Positions 1 to 6,812 of a stretch of 9,639 nucleotides of DNA are shown here, piece after piece. The notes below the pieces were generated by a model that made no database searches, was not told the DNA's origin, and saw nothing but the letters and a program-made list of their open reading frames with translations. The position numbers and the translations under genes were made by a program. The stretch comes from Bacilli bacterium (lineage in GTDB: Bacteria > Bacillota_I > Bacilli_A > ML615J-28 > CAG-698), in contig JAQUYR010000045.1 of NCBI GenBank assembly GCA_028691715.1, positions 1 to 9,639 of the forward strand, in the 5' to 3' direction. Positions within the stretch are counted from its first letter, which is position 1. The number at the start of each line of letters is the position of its first letter.

Positions 1-907
1 TATTGATTGTCCAAAACTGAACAGCAATATTTCTTAAATGAGCACGATCGATATAATTCTGTTTAGCCAGCTTTATCTTGATTCCCTTTAATTCATAGGA
101 AATAGGAATTTGCAAGCAAACAAAAGGGCCATTGTAAAAGAGATTGACACCTAATATCTGGGTAAAAATAAACTTTGCAGCAGTGCCAATAGAAGCTCCT
201 GTCAATAAAAGTGGGCATTCTTTCTCCAGATATGTTGATATTTCGGTGTGGAATGTACCGATTACCACCTTGTTTACAAGGTTAGGATAAGTCACAGTTA
301 ATAATTCATTAAGAATATCAGCTGCTTCCATTCCCAGTTCTTCATCATTCTTTATCTCAACAATATACATCAAATCAGGATACGTTTCATAGTAGCGAGC
401 AAACAGATCAGCAATCCGAACAAGATTTAAGTTTTCATCCTGAATAACTTGTTTTCGGTTCTCACTTTCAACACCAACTAAAAGATTTTCATATGGTTTA
501 TTACCCTCTAAATCGGTAAACTTATAACCAAAATTGAAGTTTAGAAGTTCATCATATGTATAATCAATAACATAATGACGATCACTCACTCCAGTTACCT
601 CTTGGACATCACAAGATGAATCAATATACAAGTTATGAATAATGACTAACTCCTTATCCTTTGTCAAGCATAAATCCATTTCCAAAATATCAACATCATA
701 ATCCGTCATACAAGCATCAAAGGCTTTAATGGTATTTTCCGGATTTAAAACCTTTCCTCCCCGATGAGCGACAACCATCGGTTTATCTGTTGTTGTTATA
801 AAGGGATTAACCTCAATAGCTTTTTTAGGAGAGATCAAATTGATAGTGACCATAAATATAACAATAAATAAAATGACTCCAATAGTGATTTTCCAGCCTT
901 TTTTCAT
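1..907 (-). CDS. Membrane-anchored glycerophosphodiester phosphodiesterase (3' end outside window)
   Basis: Likely hydrolyses glycerophosphodiesters (lipid head-group or teichoic-acid breakdown products) to glycerol-3-phosphate and an alcohol. The frame is open from an ATG at 907 to the left edge, giving about 302 visible residues, so the C-terminus is missing. Residues 5-25 form one hydrophobic helix, a signal anchor that would put the enzyme outside the membrane. The GDPD signature follows: HRGG at 48-51, PENT at 56-59, E76 and D78 in LEMDLCLTKD, and H91. The late strand VQFWTIN matches the family's VxxWTVN. The usual HD after the second conserved histidine is HN here. The start has AAAGGATAGGTG just upstream and a consensus promoter, so the gene is probably transcribed separately from the operon before it. 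The family is clear; substrate and physiological role are inferred. Confidence 0.9.
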   Translation of the reverse strand, partial: MKKGWKITIGVILFIVIFMVTINLISPKKAIEVNPFITTTDKPMVVAHRGGKVLNPENTIKAFDACMTDYDVDILEMDLCLTKDKELVIIHNLYIDSSCDVQEVTGVSDRHYVIDYTYDELLNFNFGYKFTDLEGNKPYENLLVGVESENRKQVIQDENLNLVRIADLFARYYETYPDLMYIVEIKNDEELGMEAADILNELLTVTYPNLVNKVVIGTFHTEISTYLEKECPLLLTGASIGTAAKFIFTQILGVNLFYNGPFVCLQIPISYELKGIKIKLAKQNYIDRAHLRNIAVQFWTIN

Positions 908-930
908 ATACACCTATCCTTTATAGATTT

Positions 931-959
931 ATTATATCTTTATTTCTTCATTATGTCAA
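931..959 (-). promoter_or_regulatory. Sigma-A promoter of the phosphodiesterase gene
   Basis: Read on the minus strand, TTGACA (954-959) is separated by 17 bp from TATAAT (931-936). Both hexamers are perfect consensus. The predicted start near 924 gives a 5' UTR of about 17 nt carrying only the ribosome binding site. A promoter this strong would normally need a repressor, and an inverted repeat overlaps its -35 box. Confidence 0.85.
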
Positions 960-968
960 AAAAGACAT
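953..968. promoter_or_regulatory. PadR-type operator, ATGT-N8-ACAT
   Basis: ATGTCAAAAAAGACAT is an inverted repeat with arms ATGTC/GACAT and matches the ATGT-N8-ACAT box described for PadR regulators. It covers the -35 hexamer of the phosphodiesterase promoter, a repressing position. The same spaced motif lies upstream of the padR promoter at 4130-4145. Binding is inferred. Confidence 0.5.
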
Positions 969-972
969 CTAC

Positions 973-1503
973 TTATATCATGTGTAATCTCTTTTTTATC
1001 TCAATTCTTATTTCTTCTTGCATAAAGATGAATGTTGGAATGAAGAAAGTGATTGCTGAAATACTTAATACTGTAATCGAAGATGATTTAATTATCAACC
1101 CAATTATTAAACAGGAAATACTGATTATCAGACACTCTATCATATATAATGGTGACATCACCACTCCTTTTTGATATTCTTTCAAGTATAACAAGACTGC
1201 TATAATCTGTAAAAAGCAACAAGCAAAAAGCGAGAAAGCGACAACATTCTGAAAGTTATGCAAAATCAGCGCCAATATAATGATAAAAAAAGATATCTGA
1301 ATAATAAAACGCAGCAGCTTTATTGAAAAGATATTTTCAAAAAAACTCTCTTTGTAGATTAAGCGCCATAGGGCAAGCCCTATACATATTATAGGAAGCG
1401 ACCAGACTACTCTGGAGGTATAAATATTAAAGAGGATTAAAGCTATTGATACAACAACAAAGACAATCAAAGCTATTATTTTGGTTTTTTTCATATTATT
1501 CAT
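973..1503 (-). CDS. Small multi-spanning membrane protein (possibly DUF6320-like)
   Basis: A 176-residue hydrophobic protein with about five to six predicted membrane segments (roughly residues 7-27, 33-48, 63-82, 86-108, 120-140 and 143-160) and short charged ends, including a basic C-terminus. There is no signal peptide and no catalytic motif. The start codon overlaps the stop of the upstream acetyltransferase gene by 8 bp, so the two are probably translationally coupled. In clostridia, similar acetyltransferase genes are, from memory, often followed by a DUF6320-type membrane protein, and the stretch around TSRVVWSLPII looks compatible. That assignment is only a suggestion: the zinc ribbon I would expect in that family is absent. 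The ATG three codons in (1494) is an alternative start. A partner role for the acetyltransferase is inferred from position alone. Confidence 0.75.
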   Translation of the reverse strand: MNNMKKTKIIALIVFVVVSIALILFNIYTSRVVWSLPIICIGLALWRLIYKESFFENIFSIKLLRFIIQISFFIIILALILHNFQNVVAFSLFACCFLQIIAVLLYLKEYQKGVVMSPLYMIECLIISISCLIIGLIIKSSSITVLSISAITFFIPTFIFMQEEIRIEIKKRLHMI

Positions 1504-2998
1504 TTCTTTCTTTCAAAATTTTTACATCATATTTAACCAGCAATTCTCGTAAACACGATTCAAAAGTTGTTTCCTTTATCGATTTCGTTATAGCAAGAAC
1601 TGTTTTTGGACCTTTGGTTATCAAACCACAATTTATTTTGCTAGCCAGCGATGGACCTAAAGTAAAATCCATCTTCTCTATCTGATTGTCCATCTTTTCT
1701 GGCATATTAACCACTCCCAAATTAGAAAGGGTGGTCGTGAACATACTCTTATTCTTTGATACTATGGAAACAATCATAGCAACTGTTGTCTTTATTACCA
1801 GAGGAAAGAATCTAGATATTTTAACCAATCTGTTAGACATCAACATCGTCTTATTTAAACTATCCTTACTGGCTTTTACTGCTATTTGTTCTTTGATATC
1901 AATGAGAAGTTCTTCGAAAGTAAACTCCTTATTGGCTGGTTCCTTGATAAAGCAATAAAGAGAAAAATTACGCAGAGTCTTTGACTGATAAAGTTTTCTC
2001 ATATTTACAGGAACCTGTATCTGAAAATATCCTTTTTTCTTACTAGTTGCTCTTTTACATGCCAAAAACATAAAAGCTAGAATAATTGTTGTAATCGTTG
2101 CCTGATATTTTTGCGATAAATTTTTAAGCATCATGACATCTAGTTCCAAATAGGTAATACTATGCTGATTATTGTGTGTTCTTTTACCATCAACTTGTAA
2201 AGCCATCTTTTCAATTAAGCCACTAATTTTTTTTGCTGGTTCAGCCTTTAAAAAATCATTAGCTCCCTCAGCAATATCAGATGACTGATTGATATCTAAT
2301 ATTTGTTCTTCAAAGGGAATATTTTTTCCCAAGAGACGAAGATACTCAGCGACTAAAGTCTTTAAAAAAGTCATCCCTCCAGTTCCGTCGGTTAAAACAT
2401 GGAAAAATTCAACACTGATACTGTTTTTACTGTAAAGGACATGAAATAGTTGTGATTTGGTGCTAGCAGTATCCAGACGATTACAGGGAGTTTTTGTCAC
2501 CTCTTCAATAATGTAACGCTTTTTATCGACATCTAAATAGTGCCAGAACAGACCTTCACGAATGGTTGTTGCAAAGTACGGAAACCTTTTTATAGTATAT
2601 ATCAAGGCGAGTTGTAGTACTTCAGGAACAATTTCATCTTTTAAATGCATTCTCAGATGAAACATAGCCATCCATTTTTTAGTTATTGACAGGGGATATA
2701 CTTTGGCAGCATTGTCCAAGGGATACCACTTAACAGCTGGATTAATGTAAAAATCACCAATATTATCAATTGCTATTTTTTCCATTATCTCTGGGAAAGT
2801 ATTACCACCCTGATAAAAATACCTTATTGCCCTTTGATAGTCAACAATTATTTCATTTTTTTCACTTTCTGGAAGATTTAGGCATAGTGATAATTCCCTA
2901 AAGAAGTCTCTTAATACCTTTTGTTCATCTTTTGAAAATTCATCATAAAATTTTTGATGTTTTGTTTTTACTTCATTATTATTTATCATATTGTTCAT
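1496..2998 (-). CDS. Alcohol-acetyltransferase/condensation-fold enzyme with N-terminal HAAS-like domain
   Basis: A 500-residue acyltransferase-like protein of the CoA-dependent acyltransferase (condensation) fold, probably moving an acyl group to an alcohol or lipid acceptor. The core (about 90-497) opens with WYPLDNAAKVYP, typical of clostridial 'alcohol acetyltransferase' proteins. It carries FHVLTDGTGG with H200, D204 and G205 as the HxxxDG catalytic motif; the first His of the classical HHxxxDG is Phe. A later TLSNLG motif (about 423-428) is also family-like. Residues 30-84 are an extra helical region that resembles the HAAS domain of the gene just upstream; the usual enzymes start near the WYPLDNA motif and are about 80 residues shorter. 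The start is uncertain: 2998 begins 5 nt after the upstream stop, and 3022 would overlap it; neither has a good Shine-Dalgarno, which suggests coupling. No membrane segment is convincing. Substrate unknown. Confidence 0.85.
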   Translation of the reverse strand: MNNMINNNEVKTKHQKFYDEFSKDEQKVLRDFFRELSLCLNLPESEKNEIIVDYQRAIRYFYQGGNTFPEIMEKIAIDNIGDFYINPAVKWYPLDNAAKVYPLSITKKWMAMFHLRMHLKDEIVPEVLQLALIYTIKRFPYFATTIREGLFWHYLDVDKKRYIIEEVTKTPCNRLDTASTKSQLFHVLYSKNSISVEFFHVLTDGTGGMTFLKTLVAEYLRLLGKNIPFEEQILDINQSSDIAEGANDFLKAEPAKKISGLIEKMALQVDGKRTHNNQHSITYLELDVMMLKNLSQKYQATITTIILAFMFLACKRATSKKKGYFQIQVPVNMRKLYQSKTLRNFSLYCFIKEPANKEFTFEELLIDIKEQIAVKASKDSLNKTMLMSNRLVKISRFFPLVIKTTVAMIVSIVSKNKSMFTTTLSNLGVVNMPEKMDNQIEKMDFTLGPSLASKINCGLITKGPKTVLAITKSIKETTFESCLRELLVKYDVKILKERNE

Positions 2999-3003
2999 CT
3001 TGA

Positions 3004-3723
3004 TTATACAAACCAGTTCCATTCATGCCAAAATCCCAAGGCCCCAGCGCTTATTGCAGAGACAATATATCCTATAATGAAGATTATGGCAAAACTAGAT
3101 ACAGCAATCAACGCTAAATTTCGCATTTTACGATTTAATTTAGGATCTATCTGAGGATGAAGAGCAAGTTTAGGATAAATGGCTTTATTATTAATACCTG
3201 CCAGACAATTACTATGGAAACGAGAATAAGCTCTTGCCAACTGGCGAACATATTTTGCACAATAAACTGTCCCAACCGAGGTCAATAAACTTAAGGCTAT
3301 GAAAGCAAGTCCAAAAATAAAAGCACTTTGGTATGGCATTGGAGGAATGAGATTAAATATATTCATCTTACCAAATAAAAAGACACTTACTCCTAAAAAT
3401 GACATTGCTATAATTCCCATGATTATCAACCAGTAGAAAAGGATAATAATCGCTACAATAGCAAATATATCGATAAAAAATAATCCTGTAGTGACAAAAA
3501 ATTTCTTGGAAAAGGAAGTTTTCCTAATAACTGAATCACTAGCAAATTGCAAGGCTAGTTTTTCAGGATCACCCAGTTTATGAGCAACCTCCTCTTCGGA
3601 ATAACCATCATTTATCTTAAATGTAAAGTGATCATTATACTCGCAAACTATCTCCTCAATATCTTCAACTTTTTTATTTCTTAAAGTCTTTTCTAATATA
3701 TATATAAATTCTTCTCTATTCAT
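3004..3723 (-). CDS. HAAS-domain (DUF1700-type) membrane protein
   Basis: A 239-residue protein. Residues 1-65 form the helical HAAS/DUF1700-type domain: REEFIYILEKTL, then EEIVCEYNDHF, DGYSEEEVAHKLGDPEKLA. About four membrane segments follow (roughly 75-97, 99-118, 131-155 and 202-225), with a basic stretch at 157-170 between the third and fourth. HAAS proteins are typically encoded beside a PadR regulator and are thought to sense or relay a membrane or envelope signal to it; exactly that arrangement is seen here. The ATG overlaps the padR stop by 8 bp and has a strong CAGGAGG site inside the padR end, so PadR and this protein should be made together. The signal sensed is unknown, and direct contact with PadR is an inference. 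Confidence 0.88.
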   Translation of the reverse strand: MNREEFIYILEKTLRNKKVEDIEEIVCEYNDHFTFKINDGYSEEEVAHKLGDPEKLALQFASDSVIRKTSFSKKFFVTTGLFFIDIFAIVAIIILFYWLIIMGIIAMSFLGVSVFLFGKMNIFNLIPPMPYQSAFIFGLAFIALSLLTSVGTVYCAKYVRQLARAYSRFHSNCLAGINNKAIYPKLALHPQIDPKLNRKMRNLALIAVSSFAIIFIIGYIVSAISAGALGFWHEWNWFV

Positions 3724-4039
3724 TTTGAGCCTCCTGTTGTAATAATTTCTGAACAGTCACAATAAAATCTAACCATTCACCTTTATCAGCTAAGTATTTT
3801 TTCTCTCCTAGTTTGGTCAATTTATAATATTTCCTCGGTGGACCACCACTGACTTCAGATAAGTATGTTGTAACAAAGCCATCGCTCTTTAGTTTCCTTA
3901 AAATTGGATATACTGTACCATCTGAAATATTTATGTGCTTGGAAAGATATTCTGAAATATCATAACCATAGCAATCCTTCGTATACAATAACGAAAAAAT
4001 GCACAATTCAACTACCCCTTTTTTATATTGAATATTCAT
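3716..4039 (-). CDS. PadR-family transcriptional regulator
   Basis: A 107-residue winged-helix repressor-type protein, the usual length for short PadR (subfamily 2) regulators. Seen directly: the N-terminal helix KKGVVELCIFSLL; GYDISEYL; the recognition region ISDGTVYPILRKLKSDGFV (38-56); the beta wing GGPPRKYYKLTKLG (65-78) with the family-typical PPRKYY; and a C-terminal dimerisation helix (about 80-103). AGAGGTAGG lies just upstream of the ATG. It is the first gene of the operon with the HAAS protein, the acetyltransferase and the small membrane protein, behind a consensus promoter that carries an imperfect dyad and an ATGT-N8-ACAT box, so autoregulation is likely. The effector is unknown; the neighbouring HAAS protein is the obvious candidate modulator. 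Confidence 0.93.
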   Translation of the reverse strand: MNIQYKKGVVELCIFSLLYTKDCYGYDISEYLSKHINISDGTVYPILRKLKSDGFVTTYLSEVSGGPPRKYYKLTKLGEKKYLADKGEWLDFIVTVQKLLQQEAQNE

Positions 4040-4083
4040 TAAACCTACCTCTTTTCCCCCTACACAATTATTATTTATTCTTC

Positions 4084-4106
4084 ACTACTGTATATTGTAT
4101 AATAGT
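4084..4106. promoter_or_regulatory. Imperfect dyad over the padR -10 region (possible operator)
   Basis: A 23-bp near-palindrome centred at 4095 with arms ACTA-x-T-x-TA and its mirror TA-x-A-x-TAGT. It covers the -10 hexamer and the expected transcription start of padR, a classical place for repressor binding. PadR operators can be AT-rich dyads of this kind, but AT-rich sequence gives such symmetry by chance. Confidence 0.35.
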
Positions 4107-4122
4107 TTATTAAACTTGTCAA
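4094..4122 (-). promoter_or_regulatory. Sigma-A promoter of the padR-HAAS operon
   Basis: Minus strand: TTGACA (4117-4122), a 17-bp spacer, then TACAAT (4094-4099). The predicted start near 4087 leaves a leader of about 48 nt before padR. No terminator separates the four genes down to 973, so they probably form one transcript. Confidence 0.8.
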
Positions 4123-4129
4123 GAAAAAT

Positions 4130-4145
4130 ATGTAAATTATAACAT
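4130..4145. promoter_or_regulatory. PadR-type operator, ATGT-N8-ACAT, upstream of the padR promoter
   Basis: ATGTAAATTATAACAT has the exact ATGT-N8-ACAT spacing described for PadR operators. It lies 8 bp upstream of the -35 box of the padR operon. Together with the copy at 953-968 it suggests that PadR controls its own operon and the phosphodiesterase gene. Confidence 0.5.
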
Positions 4146-4147
4146 TT

Positions 4148-4170
4148 AAGCGAAGGTTTATCCTTCGCTT
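4148..4170 (-). terminator. Hairpin at the 3' end of the nitroreductase-kinase unit
   Basis: Perfect 9-bp stem AAGCGAAGG/CCTTCGCTT with a 5-nt loop. On the minus strand the U-rich tail is weak (AAATGTTATAATTT), so termination may be partial. The stop codon of the kinase-like gene (4158-4160) sits in the loop, which means ribosomes finishing that gene would disrupt the hairpin. Confidence 0.55.
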
Positions 4171-4667
4171 TTACCTATTATCTCTCTAATTTTTTGTACA
4201 ACCTCATCGATGTTTAAATCGTCTGTTGATATCTTGATAGTATTCATTGATAAATAATTCTTTTGTCTTTGAAGGCTTCTTTCGATGATATCTGGCTTTC
4301 TTAGACCTTTATCGATGTCCTTTTGCAATCTTTTGACTAGAATCTCATCAGAACAAATTAAAGATATCTTATATAGATGAAAACGACCCTCCAGTTTTGA
4401 AACAATGCTTTCAATAATCGCCTCTTCATGCATTACCCAACAAAAAATGATATTTTGATACTGAGAACACTTCAGAAAGTTATTTAAGAGATGGATGATG
4501 TTATCTAGAACTATGGCCTTTGTTTCTCGGGTCACAATAAACGGATCCATATTCCAACACCAATCACCATCTAGTAAAATGCTCTGAGGGAGCACTTTGT
4601 TAAGAGCACTAGAAATGGTGGATTTACCTGTTCCCATCGTTCCATTTATAAAAATTAGTTTTTTCAT
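4158..4667 (-). CDS. P-loop nucleotide kinase-like protein (AAA_33-type)
   Basis: A 169-residue soluble P-loop NTPase of the small-molecule or nucleotide kinase type. Walker A is GTMGTGKST (residues 9-17) directly after the first beta strand, MKKLIFIN. LDGDWCWNMDPF (32-43) is a distinctive substrate-side motif of this kinase-like group, with two Asp in the place where an acceptor would bind. The segment RLQKDIDKGLRKPDIIERSLQR (113-134) is rich in Arg and Lys, as expected for the lid that closes on ATP. Length fits a single-domain kinase. It lies 18 nt after the nitroreductase stop, so the two are probably cotranscribed; the start has only a weak GAGAG site. The phosphorylated substrate is unknown, and nothing here links it functionally to the nitroreductase. 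Confidence 0.8.
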   Translation of the reverse strand: MKKLIFINGTMGTGKSTISSALNKVLPQSILLDGDWCWNMDPFIVTRETKAIVLDNIIHLLNNFLKCSQYQNIIFCWVMHEEAIIESIVSKLEGRFHLYKISLICSDEILVKRLQKDIDKGLRKPDIIERSLQRQKNYLSMNTIKISTDDLNIDEVVQKIREIIGKSEG

Positions 4668-4685
4668 TACTCTCTATCGGCTCTC

Positions 4686-5312
4686 TTACCACTTATTCAG
4701 ATGAATTCTATCATCGATATTGATATCCTTTTGTTCATTTATAATGGCGTCTTTTGATTGGTAACCAATCGATACATAACAAGGCATTACATAATCGTGA
4801 GGGTGATGTAAATACTCTTCTAAGTAGATATTTTCTTCAGAAAAGGGAATTCTAATTGCTGAAGATAAACCCTCAGCTGTAGCAGCTAAAAGAATATTTT
4901 CAATAACACACCAAATTGAAGCAAAGCCATTTAATCCATTGATACTCTTTATTTCTAAAAGAGATTTCTTCTGTTTAAAAAAGGGAAGGATTAAACAGCC
5001 CGACTTTGCTAGCATTGAGTACTGTTTAGGGATAGCATCTAGATACATCTTTCTTTGACATTCATCTTTAAAGCCACTTCTATCAACAATAAACTCTGTT
5101 CGCTTTTCCGATACTTTTTGAGGTATTTTTTTTAGTATATTAGATATCTCTTCTCTATTGTTTATAACAACAAACTCCCAATTTCTAAGATGATCATTTG
5201 ATGGAGCTTTCATACCCGCTGTAAGAATTCTTTTTACTACCTCTTCACCAACTTGTTTATCATCAAAATCTCTGATTGTTCTTCTTTTATCGATAACATC
5301 ATAAAATTCCAT
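4686..5312 (-). CDS. Nitroreductase-family FMN-dependent oxidoreductase
   Basis: A 208-residue cytoplasmic flavoprotein that would use NAD(P)H to reduce nitro-aromatic, quinone or similar acceptors. Family marks: the N-terminal FMN-phosphate motif RRTIRDF (10-16), APSNDHLRNWEFVVI (36-50), where the family usually has APSgxNxQPW, and the C-terminal half with NILLAATAEGLSSAIRIPF, in which nitroreductases usually have the G-L-G flavin-binding region. I chose the ATG at 5312 because GGAAGGTGA sits at ideal spacing; a longer frame would need GTG at 5327 and would start inside that ribosome binding site. It is the first gene after a near-consensus promoter, followed by the kinase-like gene. The native substrate cannot be read from sequence. 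Confidence 0.88.
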   Translation of the reverse strand: MEFYDVIDKRRTIRDFDDKQVGEEVVKRILTAGMKAPSNDHLRNWEFVVINNREEISNILKKIPQKVSEKRTEFIVDRSGFKDECQRKMYLDAIPKQYSMLAKSGCLILPFFKQKKSLLEIKSINGLNGFASIWCVIENILLAATAEGLSSAIRIPFSEENIYLEEYLHHPHDYVMPCYVSIGYQSKDAIINEQKDINIDDRIHLNKW

Positions 5313-5345
5313 ATTTTCACCTTCCACTTCGCTTTTCTTGGTAAT

Positions 5346-5374
5346 ATTATACCACGCTACAAAAATATTGTTAA
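5346..5374 (-). promoter_or_regulatory. Extended -10 promoter of the nitroreductase unit
   Basis: Minus strand: TTAACA (5369-5374), a 17-bp spacer ending TGG, then TATAAT (5346-5351), so the -10 is extended by TGn. The inverted repeat TGGTA-N6-TACCA (5339-5354) overlaps the -10 and could be an operator for an unknown regulator. Confidence 0.78.
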
Positions 5375-5398
5375 ATAATCTTTAAATTTATTCTCATA

Positions 5399-5425
5399 TA
5401 AAAAGTTCATCAGCAATGATGAACT
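5399..5425 (-). terminator. Intrinsic terminator of the helicase gene
   Basis: Read on the minus strand, AGTTCATCA-TTGC-TGATGAACT is a perfect 9-bp stem with a 4-nt loop, followed directly by TTTTTATAT. It starts a few bases after the helicase stop codon. Confidence 0.88.
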
Positions 5426-5430
5426 AGTGT

Positions 5431-6708
5431 TTAATGTTTTTGTTTACTAAAACTTCGCGGTTTTAATGGTGATGTATGACTTCTAAAAGCCATATCTTTT
5501 CCCTTTGAAAAGCCACCACTTCTTGTGCTTGGTGATCTCTTAGGAATAACTTTTATTTCTGTATCAAGATTTATCGCTATAGCATAGGGATGATTACTGT
5601 TCACTGGCAATTTCATCTTAATATGCTTTTCAATATCTTTTAATAACCCCGTCTCCTCTTCACTACAAAAAGAAATCGCTGTTCCCCCAAGACCAGCTCG
5701 CCCGGTTCTTCCAATACGATGAATATATGTTTCAGGCACTTCTGGTAAATCATAATTAAAAACATGGGACAATTCATCAATATCAATTCCTCTAGCAGCA
5801 ATGTCAGTAGCCACCAAAACCCGCAATTGTTTGTTTTTAAAGTTTCTTAAGGCATGTTCTCTGGCAGATTGTGATTTATTTCCATGAATTGCTTCAGCTT
5901 TAATATTTGCTAATAACAAATCCTTAACGATTTTATTAGCTCCGTGTTTAGTTCTGGAAAACACCAAAGCCGATAAAACTCTCCTGTCTTTCAATATCTC
6001 TATCAATAATGGTGTCTTATTCTTTTTTGACACAAAATATATCGATTGAGAAATCGTCTCTAGAGTTGTCTCCACTGGTGTTACAGCTACTCTAATAGGA
6101 TTGTTTAATATTTTATCAGCTAATTTGCTTATCTCTTGAGGAAGAGTTGCTGAAAAAAGCATTGTTTGTCGTTTTGTTGGGATCTTTTCAACAATCTTAT
6201 TTACATCATGAATAAACCCCATATCAAGCATTCTGTCGCATTCATCAAGAACAAAATACTTAACATTGGATAAATTAATCAATCTCTGGTTAAACAAATC
6301 CAGTAATCTACCAGGAGTAGCAACTAAAATATCGACTCCTTTTTTTAAAGCTTCAACTTGGATTCTTTGGGATACTCCCCCAAAAATAACCAATGATTTT
6401 AGATTGAGATTCTTTCCATAGCTTTTAAAGCTTTCTCCTATTTGAGCAGCTAATTCCCTGGTTGGGGCTAAAACTAGAGCCTTGATGGTTTTTATTCCTT
6501 TATTCATCTCATCACGAGACATATTCTGGAGGATAGGAACAGCAAAGGCAGCTGTTTTTCCTGTCCCTGTTTGAGCTGATCCCAAAATATCTTTTCCCGC
6601 TAACAATACTGGCATCGCTTGAATCTGTATTGGTGTTGGATCGGTATATCCTTCTTCTTTAAGAGCCTTTAAAATGGGCTCAATAATGTTTAATTCTTCA
6701 AATTTCAT
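5431..6708 (-). CDS. DEAD-box RNA helicase, RhlE/CshA-like
   Basis: A 425-residue ATP-dependent RNA helicase for remodelling RNA (ribosome assembly, mRNA decay or cold adaptation in relatives). All core motifs are visible: Q motif region FEELNI...TPIQIQAMP, motif I AQTGTGKT (45-52), PTRELAAQ (82-89), GG, TPGR, motif II DECD (155-158), SAT (186-188), VFSRTKHG, VATDIAARGIDI and HRIGRTGRAG (330-339). Motif II has Cys in place of the usual Ala, spelled TGC. The tail after about residue 390 is short, basic and rich in Ser, Lys and Arg, a likely RNA-binding extension. The ATG at 6708 is preferred because AGGAG lies at good spacing; the ATG nine codons earlier has no such site. Its leader contains an intrinsic terminator, so expression is probably attenuated. 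Confidence 0.95.
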   Translation of the reverse strand: MKFEELNIIEPILKALKEEGYTDPTPIQIQAMPVLLAGKDILGSAQTGTGKTAAFAVPILQNMSRDEMNKGIKTIKALVLAPTRELAAQIGESFKSYGKNLNLKSLVIFGGVSQRIQVEALKKGVDILVATPGRLLDLFNQRLINLSNVKYFVLDECDRMLDMGFIHDVNKIVEKIPTKRQTMLFSATLPQEISKLADKILNNPIRVAVTPVETTLETISQSIYFVSKKNKTPLLIEILKDRRVLSALVFSRTKHGANKIVKDLLLANIKAEAIHGNKSQSAREHALRNFKNKQLRVLVATDIAARGIDIDELSHVFNYDLPEVPETYIHRIGRTGRAGLGGTAISFCSEEETGLLKDIEKHIKMKLPVNSNHPYAIAINLDTEIKVIPKRSPSTRSGGFSKGKDMAFRSHTSPLKPRSFSKQKH

Positions 6709-6754
6709 TTTTTCTCCTATATCTTGTAAAATCATTAATAATCATTCTGAAAAT

Positions 6755-6795
6755 AAAAAAGTTAGTTTTGCATATAGCAAGATGCAATAACTAAC
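6755..6795 (-). terminator. Terminator inside the helicase leader (probable attenuator)
   Basis: Minus strand: GTTAGTT and TTGCAT pair with ATGCAA and AACTAAC, a 13-bp stem with one bulged base and an 8-nt loop, followed by TTTTTTATTT. It lies between the helicase promoter and its ribosome binding site, so transcripts reaching the helicase must read through it. I see no convincing competing antiterminator in the leader; the best match is TGTAATA with TATTGCA, only 7 bp including a wobble. Confidence 0.8.
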
Positions 6796-6812
6796 TGTGT
6801 TGTTTTTCTAAA

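Noticed and set aside
953..1174. Plus-strand 73-codon frame opposite the small membrane protein gene
   Set aside because: It runs antisense to a convincing coding frame, lacks a good ribosome binding site, and its hydrophobic start mirrors the AT-rich opposite strand.
1446..1958. Two plus-strand frames opposite the acetyltransferase gene
   Set aside because: Antisense shadows of a gene with clear family motifs; no ribosome binding sites or recognisable domains.
2954..3154. Plus-strand 66-codon frame across the HAAS/acetyltransferase junction
   Set aside because: Antisense to both genes, with no domain or initiation signal.
3904..4113. Plus-strand 69-codon frame opposite padR and its promoter
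   Set aside because: It overlaps padR and its regulatory region and has no protein-like features.
6709..6760. 15-codon frame starting MIINDF ahead of the helicase
   Set aside because: It overlaps the helicase start out of frame and lacks a Shine-Dalgarno; probably chance.
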